Below, in pieces: positions 1-5,188 of a DNA stretch of 5,188 bases (its first letter is position 1; each line of letters opens with the position of its first letter). The DNA is taken from contig JAAZUV010000113.1 in NCBI GenBank assembly GCA_018623995.1, positions 1 through 5,188 of the forward strand, in the 5' to 3' direction. The notes beneath the pieces were generated by a model that saw nothing but the letters and a program-made list of their open reading frames with translations, was not told the origin of the DNA and made no database searches. This DNA comes from Methanobacteriota archaeon. Its GTDB lineage: Archaea; Thermoplasmatota; Poseidoniia; Poseidoniales; Poseidoniaceae. Both the position numbers and the translations under genes were made by a program.

Positions 1-233
1 GCAGTATTGTTCGAACCAACTTCTGCTCCGATGAATTCCTCATCTTCGGGCGAGGTTGAAACGGGTCCTGACAATTCTGTCAGGATCTCCCCACTACCAC
101 GTCCAAGGCCTGAATCACCTTGGACAACAACGACGCCCCAGCCTGCAGGGGTGGTCGCGTCAACGTTCTGATTTCCATCGCACGAACCATCAACGTACAA
201 CGTGAGCCGCGATGGTTCGCTCAATATGTTCAC
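1..233 (-). CDS. rnhA: Ribonuclease HI, N-terminal part (runs off the window)
   Basis: RNase HI cuts the RNA strand of RNA/DNA hybrids in the cytoplasm, using two metal ions held by conserved acidic residues. Translating the minus strand from GTG at 233-231 gives 77 open codons up to the window edge. The first beta strand reads LTLYVDGSC (residues 10-18) with the catalytic Asp at D15. It is followed by AGWGVVVV (30-37) and by GAEVGSNNT at 69-77. That last motif directly precedes the second catalytic residue (Glu48 of E. coli RNase HI), which lies just outside the window. Compared with the E. coli enzyme there are about 25 extra residues between the two motifs. This fits a longer subtype whose GAEVGSNNT signature I recall from protist and some prokaryotic homologues. 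The GTG overlaps the gcvH stop codon as GTGA, which suggests translational coupling; a TTG at 224 is the alternative start. No in-frame ATG lies near the start, so ATG-only gene calling would miss it. Family assignment is firm; the subtype is an inference. Confidence 0.88.
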   Translation of the reverse strand, partial: MNILSEPSRLTLYVDGSCDGNQNVDATTPAGWGVVVVQGDSGLGRGSGEILTELSGPVSTSPEDEEFIGAEVGSNNT

Positions 234-613
234 TCGCCCAACATGCTTCGATAAGCATCTGCAGACATGAGTGTTGAAACATCGTCTGGATTTGACAACT
301 TCATTTTGACAATCCATCCATCGTCGTAAGGGCTTGAATTCATCAGTTCAGGCGTGTCTTCAAGATCGAAGTTGACTTCTGTGATTTCTCCAGCAAGAGG
401 GGCAAAGATAGGGGATGCGGACTTTACCGATTCGACGATTGCAAATTCACCCATATCTTCCAACATTTCTCCGCCTTCTGGAAGTTCGATGTAGACGATG
501 TCGGTAAGTGCATCTTGGGCATGGTCTGTAATGCCAATGGTTGCAATATCTCCATCCATTCGAATCCATTCGTGTTCTTTCGTGTAAAACAATTCAGCAG
601 GTATTTCACTCAT
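230..613 (-). CDS. gcvH: Glycine cleavage system H protein
   Basis: The H protein is the soluble lipoyl carrier of the glycine cleavage complex. Its lipoyl arm receives the aminomethyl group from the P protein, hands it to the T protein and is reoxidised by the L protein. The 127 residues match the usual family length of about 125-130. The N terminus FYTKEHEWI (9-17) is the typical start of the fold. IGITDHAQDALTDIVYIELP (26-45) is the conserved hairpin region, ESVKSAS (61-67) carries the lipoylated lysine K64, and DGWIVKMK (98-105) is the closing strand. All key positions are present, so the protein should be functional. A GGTGAG ribosome site lies 3 bases before the ATG. The gene follows a small membrane-protein gene after 59 bases and overlaps the RNase HI start by four bases. 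No gcvT, gcvP or lipoate ligase gene is in the window, so the partners must be encoded elsewhere. Confidence 0.97.
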   Translation of the reverse strand: MSEIPAELFYTKEHEWIRMDGDIATIGITDHAQDALTDIVYIELPEGGEMLEDMGEFAIVESVKSASPIFAPLAGEITEVNFDLEDTPELMNSSPYDDGWIVKMKLSNPDDVSTLMSADAYRSMLGE

Positions 614-616
614 GCT

Positions 617-622
617 CTCACC
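617..622 (-). promoter_or_regulatory. Ribosome binding site of gcvH
   Basis: GGTGAG on the minus strand ends 3 bases before the gcvH ATG (611-613). GGTGA is complementary to the UCACC part of the 16S rRNA 3' end. The spacing is short but workable, and it fixes the start codon. Confidence 0.6.
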
Positions 623-672
623 ACATTGACGGAAGTAAATGAAGGGTATGAATCAACCGCTTCCGACATATC

Positions 673-996
673 TCATTCGGCTTCATTAATTTCTGATTTC
701 AAAACGTGTTGTTCCAAAGAAGCCCATGCTTGACCAACGTTCTTCTCTTTCTCTGTTTGTTGAACATCGTCTTGAACGCGTTGCGTCATTTCATCATCCG
801 ATTCATCTGGAAATTGTTGACCAAGATTGCCTTTTCTCAATCCTATCCCAATGAGGATTGCGGCAATGATTGGAAAGAGCCAGCCGATCTCAGGATTTGT
901 TGAATATCGTCCTGAGTTGAGGCCAACTGCGAAAACGAAAACGAGACACATCCCCGTCCCCAAGAGGATTTTTCGCGCTCGGTCCGCTGGAGTCAT
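673..996 (-). CDS. Small membrane protein with two predicted transmembrane helices, function unknown
   Basis: I do not recognise a family. The 107 residues open with a basic stretch (RARK, 6-9). A first hydrophobic helix spans about residues 10-26 (ILLGTGMCLVFVFAVGL), and a short polar turn (27-35) leads to a second helix at about 37-53 (IGWLFPIIAAILIGIGL). The rest is a charged, glutamate- and glutamine-rich tail (54-107) that is probably cytoplasmic and partly helical. The two closely spaced spans make a hairpin anchor, so both termini probably face the cytoplasm by the positive-inside rule. I chose ATG 996 because GAAGGT stands just before it. A TTG at 1026 would add ten residues (117 in all), but no ribosome site precedes it. 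The gene begins 40 bases after the THEP1 stop and precedes gcvH, in the same direction, so it is probably co-transcribed with both. A link to lipoyl metabolism or nucleotide hydrolysis is not shown by the sequence. Confidence 0.72.
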   Translation of the reverse strand: MTPADRARKILLGTGMCLVFVFAVGLNSGRYSTNPEIGWLFPIIAAILIGIGLRKGNLGQQFPDESDDEMTQRVQDDVQQTEKEKNVGQAWASLEQHVLKSEINEAE

Positions 997-1036
997 TGAA
1001 CCTTCGAAGATGACGCAATGTATCAAACCAACGTTA

Positions 1037-1615
1037 TCAGTAGGTTTCTCGCATCAATTTGTGAATCTTGTACGGTAGAAGGGCACGGTTGACTGGAGTG
1101 ACTTCCAGAATACGACCGTCGTCTCGTCGTCGAATGTCTTGCAACAATGGGTGTCGGCTCTTCTTGTGTAGCGTAAGGAGCGTCGGCTTGTCGATTTCGA
1201 GAGCGTTACGAACAGCATTGACAAACGCTTCCGATTCAACGGCGAATTTTCCAATCTCATCGATAACGATGACTTCGCAATTGTCAATAGCATGTTGAAT
1301 CGCAGGGATGGCTACACGTTCAAGTTCAGCTGTATTGAGGCCATATCCAAGGACGCGCAATCTGGAATCGATGCTCTTGTGAGCGATTTCACCCTCGTCT
1401 CCAGTAACCAGGTCTCTGACCTTGTATCCTAGGCGCTCTCCATTTTCGAGGATTGGTTCCGTGCAAATTCCACCGATGATCTCTGTATCGCTCAAATTTC
1501 GAGCGGACAATTCTCGTTCACGTTCTTCTTTGAGCATGGAGAGGACCTTCTCCATAACTGCAGATTTTCCACTACGTGGGAGTCCCGTAATGCCAATTTT
1601 TGGATGAATGCCCAT
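1037..1615 (-). CDS. THEP1-family nucleoside-triphosphatase
   Basis: Members of the THEP1 (NTPase_1) family are P-loop enzymes that hydrolyse nucleoside triphosphates slowly. They occur in archaea, Thermotogales and eukaryotes (human cancer-related NTPase NTPCR), and their cellular role is still unclear. The 192 residues match the family's usual 170-190. The Walker A loop is GLPRSGKS (11-18), an unusual form with Arg-Ser where most members have Gly-x. GICTEPI (49-55) corresponds to the family's G-F-x-T-x-E region. GYKVRDLVTGDEGEIA (63-78) and YGLNTAELERVAIPAI (91-106) match conserved THEP1 blocks. VIVIDEIGKF (115-124) is the Walker B strand with catalytic D119 and E120. TLLTLHKKSRHPL (145-157) holds the late conserved His/Arg segment. 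I place the start at ATG 1615 because GGAGG lies 9 bases upstream and the TATA box predicts a transcript start near 1644. The TTG at 1645 would sit at or before that start. The gene leads the unit ending in gcvH and rnhA. Confidence 0.9.
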   Translation of the reverse strand: MGIHPKIGITGLPRSGKSAVMEKVLSMLKEERERELSARNLSDTEIIGGICTEPILENGERLGYKVRDLVTGDEGEIAHKSIDSRLRVLGYGLNTAELERVAIPAIQHAIDNCEVIVIDEIGKFAVESEAFVNAVRNALEIDKPTLLTLHKKSRHPLLQDIRRRDDGRILEVTPVNRALLPYKIHKLMRETY

Positions 1616-1624
1616 TCTTAGAAT

Positions 1625-1629
1625 CCTCC
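1625..1629 (-). promoter_or_regulatory. Ribosome binding site of the THEP1-family gene
   Basis: A perfect GGAGG on the minus strand lies 9 bases before the ATG at 1615-1613. It decides that start over the in-frame TTG at 1645, because it falls inside the longer reading frame. Confidence 0.7.
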
Positions 1630-1666
1630 AACTGACAAATACCAATCAAAACTAACGAGGGTTTGG

Positions 1667-1674
1667 ATATAAAA
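1667..1674 (-). promoter_or_regulatory. Archaeal TATA box (box A) for the THEP1-membrane protein-gcvH-rnhA unit
   Basis: TTTTATAT on the minus strand closely resembles the archaeal TATA consensus. Transcription usually starts about 25-27 bases downstream of the box centre, here near 1644. This would give a leader of about 29 bases that contains the GGAGG ribosome site. The box lies in the 97-base gap after the methyltransferase stop codon, so this unit can be transcribed independently. I see no convincing purine-rich BRE directly upstream. Confidence 0.6.
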
Positions 1675-1712
1675 CATCGTATTCAAACTATCAAAGATGC
1701 AACGTTCTTCCT

Positions 1713-3707
1713 TCATTGAGCGACTTCTTCAACACCACTTTCAAGTCCTAGTTGAAGAGGAAGCATTTCCAACTCGTAATTGTTGACGTTGTTGTTCGCA
1801 GACCAAGCCTTTGCCCAATCGTCCAAATCGCGTTGGTTGAGTTGGTCACACATCCACTCCAATGCTTTCTGAAGATCACCTTTGGCTGCACTCAATCTGT
1901 TGAGGATGGCTTGGTTCATTTCGATATGGTTCACGCTGTTCCCAAGGATGCATCCTTTTGGAATCACAGCCCAACGTAGTCGGCGCTCTTGGTGTGCGTT
2001 CACGATGGCTTGGCAGGCTAGGCGAGGCCCGTATGTTTGGACTTCAGCTTTCCCAGACCACATAGCCAACTGCCGTTCGTTGGCACGCGACGGTATGTCC
2101 TTACGGAATGCTGGGTGTCGGATGTACACACTACCGGCCTCGTCCTCTGTGAAATGGACGCCACGAATAAACGGACGAGATGACTTTGCCTTATCCCAAC
2201 TGGAAATGTTGCTCGAATGTGCTGTCTGATCGATTTCACCGACACGGACCTTGACCGTTTGTTCTTGTGTTGCAAGCCAGTGGTCATGATCGCCGAGTCG
2301 TGGAAGTTGTGACATACTGTCAAGGATCTTGAGGATGCTCTTTCGTTCGATTTGGTCACGAGGTAAACGGGGAACCGCCCATGTGTTTCTTGCCCATTGC
2401 ACCCATTGTTCCTGGGTAAGTGAGAACGACGGGACACGTGATGAGATTCCTGAGCCAACACGTCGTAGATCGGAGCGAGTTACTGGACCGATGATGTTGA
2501 GAGATTCTGTTCCATTTGGAGTTGACGAGATTCCAAGAATAGCAACGCCTTGGGTCATGCCAGGGAACAAGAGATTCGCTTCTTCAATAGCCCATACTTC
2601 GTTCCAGGAGTGCTTCTCAACCAAGAGCTTTCGCAATGGGTGAGAGGATTGTTCTCGTAGAAGGCTGTCAGGAGCGACGATTCGCATTTTTCCATCGGTT
2701 GAGAGAACCTGCATACCACGCTCGATGAACAGTCGGTAGAGGTTGACATTCCCTCGCATGGTCGAGAATCGAGGACCATCATCGTTTGAGAGGCTTCGTA
2801 GTTTTTCACTCAAGTCTTTGCGGCGTTGCGAACCATCTTCCATGCCACGGAATCGATCTTTGATGCGCAGCCATGGAGGGTTAGCGATGATCAATCGAGG
2901 CGCTTGATCCCATGGCCAGTCCTCTTGAAGCGTGTCGGAGCAAACGATGTTTTGCTCGAGGATGGTCTCAACGAGGTCTCGAGAGAGTTTACCTTCTTGC
3001 TCGCCTTCGAGGGATACAAGACCGAGGCGGATCGCTTCGAGAAGTAATCGCTTTCGAGTGGAACGGACGACGAGGTCATCGACATCGACAAGTTGGAATC
3101 CTCGGAACAATCGTTCGGTGTCTTCTTTGCGCAAATCAGTATTCTGACCTTCAAACAACTCACTGTGCTTTCGGAGCATACGTGCGTGGAAGATTCCACC
3201 ACCACACGACATGTCAGAGAACGGGAGCGGAATACCGCTGCTTGTTCGTTCGCTGCGCTTTACGGCTTCAAGCGAATCCTCGTCGAGGGTTACCTCTTCT
3301 TCACTTGGTGGAAAGTTGAGTTTCTTGATGTGCTTTTGGAAGCCAGGAGGAAGGTCTGCGAGATGCATATTGGTCGTTTGTTTCTTGACCTTTGATTGGA
3401 TGGTCGCCTCGAGCATTTCTGATGAGATGATGGAATCAGCCAGACGAGGGGGAGTAGGATGTGCTCCACGTGGGGAGCGACCATCGGATTCAGCATCGTG
3501 ACGTGCAAGGAGATGGTCGAGAACATGACCTGGATCGGTCAGAAGATTTGCTGGAAGTGTTGGCCAATCTTCGGGAAGAAGAGCAGCAATAGGTTGGTGG
3601 GTTCGAAGGGAGTTTTCCCACGCATCGAGCCACATTTCGATTTGTGTTTGTCTGTTGTCCAAGCATCGATCCAATCTTGCATACCAGCCGCTAACTCCGT
3701 TTTGCAT
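1713..3707 (-). CDS. Adenine-N6 DNA methyltransferase-like protein (Eco57I/TaqI type), apparently without a nuclease
   Basis: Proteins of this class transfer a methyl group from S-adenosylmethionine to the N6 of adenine in DNA, as part of restriction-modification or as solitary methylases. The 664 residues show the gamma-class motif order. Motif X is GAHPTPP (81-87). Motif I is DMSCGGG (165-171) in place of the common DPxCGSG. An acidic VDVDD (207-211) matches motif II, and CSDTL (256-260) matches motif III. The catalytic motif IV is the canonical NPPW (276-279; bases 2871-2882). VNLYRLFIERG (321-331) and GKMRIVAPDSLLR (339-351) match the following motifs. The C-terminal third (about 470-655) resembles the target-recognition part of TaqI/Eco57I enzymes, with GPRLACQAIVN (560-570) and ILGNSVNHIEMN (587-598). 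I find no PD-(D/E)xK or HNH motif, so I expect no cutting activity. I prefer ATG 3707; a TTG at 3734 would add nine residues but has no ribosome site. The gene lies 65 bases after two terB-like genes on the same strand. The target sequence cannot be predicted. Confidence 0.85.
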   Translation of the reverse strand: MQNGVSGWYARLDRCLDNRQTQIEMWLDAWENSLRTHQPIAALLPEDWPTLPANLLTDPGHVLDHLLARHDAESDGRSPRGAHPTPPRLADSIISSEMLEATIQSKVKKQTTNMHLADLPPGFQKHIKKLNFPPSEEEVTLDEDSLEAVKRSERTSSGIPLPFSDMSCGGGIFHARMLRKHSELFEGQNTDLRKEDTERLFRGFQLVDVDDLVVRSTRKRLLLEAIRLGLVSLEGEQEGKLSRDLVETILEQNIVCSDTLQEDWPWDQAPRLIIANPPWLRIKDRFRGMEDGSQRRKDLSEKLRSLSNDDGPRFSTMRGNVNLYRLFIERGMQVLSTDGKMRIVAPDSLLREQSSHPLRKLLVEKHSWNEVWAIEEANLLFPGMTQGVAILGISSTPNGTESLNIIGPVTRSDLRRVGSGISSRVPSFSLTQEQWVQWARNTWAVPRLPRDQIERKSILKILDSMSQLPRLGDHDHWLATQEQTVKVRVGEIDQTAHSSNISSWDKAKSSRPFIRGVHFTEDEAGSVYIRHPAFRKDIPSRANERQLAMWSGKAEVQTYGPRLACQAIVNAHQERRLRWAVIPKGCILGNSVNHIEMNQAILNRLSAAKGDLQKALEWMCDQLNQRDLDDWAKAWSANNNVNNYELEMLPLQLGLESGVEEVAQ

Positions 3708-3772
3708 AGTCCGCCCCAACCAGTGGGTATTCAATCATGGTTTGAATGTGCCTGTTGAAATCATGAAATGAT

Positions 3773-4222
3773 TCATTCTGAAGGTGAATCGTTTCGCGCG
3801 GACAACTTTGCGAGTACCACGCCATTCGCGTGCCACTCCCAGCCTTTTGCAACCCAATCGAAGAGTGCTTTCAATTCGGTTTCATCAACGTCTGCAGTTG
3901 AAGCGATTTTCTTGAGAATACGTAATTCCCTACGGTCGTATTCACCATCAGCAGCAGCGAGCAAAGCACCGTCCCGAAGGGCATATCGAAGGGTTTCCAA
4001 TTCAGCATTCTTCAACAGATTCGAAAGTCGATTTGTATCGTACAATCCTTTTCGAATGGACGTTCTTGCCTCGGGGTGAACCATGGCTCGTCCCATGAAC
4101 CCTTCGAGGACTTGAATTTCTTCTCGAACAAGCTCACCATCCGCTGCAGCAATGAGGACGAGTAAATCGGCATAACGCGCTCGCTCAGCAGCATCCAAAT
4201 CAGCGACGCCGTCGCAAAACAT
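3773..4222 (-). CDS. TerB-like domain protein, second copy of a tandem pair
   Basis: TerB-like proteins are small all-helical proteins named after tellurite-resistance TerB. Two acidic D-G-x-x-x-x-x-E loops give possible metal binding, and the domain recurs in stress and phage-defence gene neighbourhoods. This 149-residue protein has both loops: DGELVREE (28-35) and DGEYDRRE (92-99), each between hydrophobic helices. ALRDGALLAAADG (81-93) and DWVAKGWEW (122-130) are shared with the upstream neighbour. Aligned by hand without gaps over residues 1-140, the two proteins share about 47 identical positions, including M1, so they are tandem paralogues. ATG 4222 is chosen because it gives that register and has AAGGT 8 bases upstream. 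A TTG at 4231 overlapping the upstream stop (TTGA) is the alternative. Only 5 bases separate it from the upstream stop codon, so co-transcription and coupled translation are likely. It has no signal peptide or membrane span and is probably cytoplasmic. The exact role is unknown. Confidence 0.8.
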   Translation of the reverse strand: MFCDGVADLDAAERARYADLLVLIAAADGELVREEIQVLEGFMGRAMVHPEARTSIRKGLYDTNRLSNLLKNAELETLRYALRDGALLAAADGEYDRRELRILKKIASTADVDETELKALFDWVAKGWEWHANGVVLAKLSARNDSPSE

Positions 4223-4227
4223 AGATC

Positions 4228-4659
4228 TCAACCTTGGAGGGAATTCAAGAGATCATATCCGTCTTGCATCCAAGCGTATCCGGTCTTGGTCCAATCGATG
4301 AGTTGTTGAACAGCATCTGGGACGAGGCCCAAGTGTTCGGCAATTTCTTTCAGAACCTCAAGTTCATCATCGTCGACTGAACCATCTGAGGCTGCCATGA
4401 GGACAGCATCTCGAAGAGCAAGACGCCCTGCTTCAGGACCGAGCCCATCCAAGCATTCCTCGAGTGTAGGAGGGCTTTTGAGCGATCTTCGGAGTACTTC
4501 TCGTTGGTTCGGAGAAAGGAGAGCTTTGCCAAGTTGTTGTTCAAACATAGCAAGTTCATCCACGGTAATTTCTTCATCGACACGGGCCATGTATGCAAGC
4601 AAACGAGCATATGCGTATCGTTCATCACGGGGCAAATTCTGGAGAGTATCTGGTAGCAT
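4228..4659 (-). CDS. TerB-like domain protein, first copy of a tandem pair
   Basis: This is a 143-residue soluble helical protein of the TerB-like type. It shows the same two-loop layout as its downstream paralogue: DEEITVDE (28-35) and DGSVDDDE (92-99). The first loop has Glu where the second copy has Gly, so that metal site may be weaker. ALRDAVLMAASDG (81-93) and DWTKTGYAW (122-130) match the conserved blocks. The reading frame is open upstream to 4875, but the extra 72 residues lie opposite the divergent DUF2237 gene and look like chance sequence. The gap-free match of the first residues with the other copy (M-x-x-D-x4-L-x3-ER-x2-YA-x-LL) supports ATG 4659. No clear ribosome site or TATA box stands before this ATG, so the start remains the least certain in the pair. 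It leads the unit terB-terB-methyltransferase. Function is unknown beyond the domain. Confidence 0.78.
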   Translation of the reverse strand: MLPDTLQNLPRDERYAYARLLAYMARVDEEITVDELAMFEQQLGKALLSPNQREVLRRSLKSPPTLEECLDGLGPEAGRLALRDAVLMAASDGSVDDDELEVLKEIAEHLGLVPDAVQQLIDWTKTGYAWMQDGYDLLNSLQG

Positions 4660-4783
4660 CCGAACCACTCTTGTGCTTCTCCATGATGAACCTCTCGCCT
4701 CCAAGGCAGGACAAATCGACATTTGATGCAACAATGCTTGGACCCACACGATGATTGATAGGGAGGTGTTACAAGGGTTCACC
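4660..4783. promoter_or_regulatory. Divergent intergenic region between terB-like and DUF2237 genes
   Basis: These 124 bases separate two start codons that point away from each other, so they must hold the promoters for both directions, or the genes must be read from further away. I see no clear archaeal TATA box on either strand and no strong palindrome. The only definite signals are the ribosome-site sequences on the plus strand near the right end. Confidence 0.4.
4773..4777 (+). promoter_or_regulatory. Ribosome binding site of the DUF2237 gene
   Basis: AAGGG lies 6 bases before ATG 4784. A second, stronger GGGAGGTG lies at 4761-4768, 15 bases before the same ATG. Both fall inside the longer frame from ATG 4751, which argues that translation begins at 4784. 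Confidence 0.5.
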
Positions 4784-5146
4784 ATGCACCCATCCGTGAA
4801 CGTCCTTGGAACTGAGCTCAAGTCGTGTTCTACAGACCCTCTTACTGGTTGGTATCGCGATGGTTGCTGCAACACCGATGAGAACGATCGAGGCTCGCAT
4901 ACGGTGTGTTGTGTGGTGACACAGGACTTTCTTGAATTTGCAAAAGCTCAAGGAAATGATTTGATGACACCTGCTCCTCACTTTTCATTTCCCGGCTTGA
5001 AAGCTGGTGATTCATGGTGCGTTTGTGCACGAACCTGGCTTGCTGCAGTCCATGCAGGTTCAGCCTGTCCAGTCGATTTGGAGGCAACCCATGAGGAAGC
5101 ACTGAGCATCATTCCATTTGATCTTCTTGAGACGCATGCGGTCTAG
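4784..5146 (+). CDS. DUF2237 family protein
   Basis: DUF2237 is a conserved family of roughly 110-130 residues found in many bacteria and some archaea and eukaryotes, with no established function. The 120 residues match it along their whole length. NVLGTELKSCSTDPLTGWYR (6-25) is the signature start, then DGCCNT (26-31), GSHTVCCVVT (37-46), AQGNDLMTP (55-63), FPGLKAGDSWCVCA (69-82) and LEATHEEAL (99-107). There are eight cysteines (15, 28, 29, 42, 43, 79, 81, 95). The CC and CxC pairs are family features and suggest metal binding or redox chemistry, which is an inference. ATG 4784 is chosen because it places the family signature at the N terminus and has ribosome-site sequence upstream; ATG 4751 would add 11 poorly fitting residues. 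The gene diverges from the terB pair, with 124 bases between the start codons. No gene of known function is beside it on its strand. Confidence 0.92.
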   Translation: MHPSVNVLGTELKSCSTDPLTGWYRDGCCNTDENDRGSHTVCCVVTQDFLEFAKAQGNDLMTPAPHFSFPGLKAGDSWCVCARTWLAAVHAGSACPVDLEATHEEALSIIPFDLLETHAV

Positions 5147-5188
5147 ATGAGGAAAATTGGAAGACAAAAATTCTCATCGATAGCCAAA

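Noticed and set aside
614..672. Separate promoter for gcvH
   Set aside because: The 59-base gap shows only a weak CATTTACT-like stretch on the minus strand. Co-transcription from the box at 1674-1667 is the simpler reading.
2018..2461. Open frame of 147 codons on the minus strand in another frame of the methyltransferase gene
   Set aside because: It is an overlapping frame of the same strand with Arg/Ser/His-rich composition and no recognisable motif. The methyltransferase frame is continuous through it, so there is no frameshift to explain.
2912..3319. Open frame of 135 codons on the plus strand opposite the methyltransferase
   Set aside because: It lies fully antisense to a gene with clear methyltransferase motifs, is rich in Arg, Cys and Leu as antisense frames are, and shows no known domain or ribosome site.
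4690..4750. Search for TATA boxes in the divergent region
   Set aside because: Short A/T runs such as ACAAAT and CATTTGATG are present, but none fits the archaeal consensus at a sensible distance from either start codon.
4660..4875. 72-residue N-terminal extension of the first TerB-like protein
   Set aside because: It runs across the intergenic region and into the opposite strand of the DUF2237 gene, has no TerB-like character, and the paralogue begins exactly at the Met encoded at 4659.
5146..5178. Possible terminator hairpin after the DUF2237 gene (GATGAG at 5146-5151 with CTCATC at 5173-5178, plus an inner AATT pair)
   Set aside because: The stem is short, A/T-rich and bulged, overlaps the last base of the stop codon, and is not followed by a T tract on the plus strand.
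1..5188. CRISPR array, tRNA, rRNA, insertion sequence or attachment site
   Set aside because: No regularly spaced repeats, no tRNA-like cloverleaf, no transposase motifs and no long terminal repeats are visible on either strand.

Overview
This is a compact stretch with about 97% of the bases in or beside genes. Seven protein genes are recognisable. Six lie on the minus strand in two apparent transcription units, and one lies on the plus strand, divergent from them. I see no rRNA, tRNA, insertion sequence or CRISPR array. The sequence suggests an archaeon, most likely an uncultured marine euryarchaeon of the Poseidoniia (Marine Group II) kind. The grounds are a good archaeal TATA box (TTTTATAT) about 26 bases before a predicted transcript start, strong GGAGG and GGTGA ribosome sites, a THEP1-type NTPase and tight gene packing. 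The lineage is an inference; the archaeal domain is likely but not proven.

Right to left along the minus strand, unit 1 holds two tandem TerB-like genes (4659-4228 and 4222-3773). They are colinear paralogues that align without gaps over about 140 residues. They are followed, after a 65-base gap, by a 664-residue adenine-N6 DNA methyltransferase-like gene (3707-1713). Unit 2 has its own TATA box at 1674-1667. It holds a THEP1-family nucleotide phosphatase (1615-1037), a small two-span membrane protein (996-673), glycine cleavage H protein gcvH (613-230), and the first 77 codons of an RNase HI gene (233 to the window edge). The RNase HI gene starts with GTG in a GTGA overlap with the gcvH stop codon.

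On the plus strand, a DUF2237-family gene (4784-5146) is divergent from the terB pair, with 124 bases between the two start codons.

Unit 2 reads as housekeeping: lipoyl-dependent one-carbon metabolism, removal of RNA from RNA/DNA hybrids, and nucleotide hydrolysis. Unit 1 looks more accessory: an apparently solitary DNA methyltransferase behind duplicated TerB-like proteins, with no nuclease motif visible. That combination is the best candidate here for an undescribed system, but the evidence is gene context only. Several genes have longer readings starting at TTG codons upstream. In each case I chose an internal ATG supported by a ribosome site, by the promoter position or by paralogue alignment.
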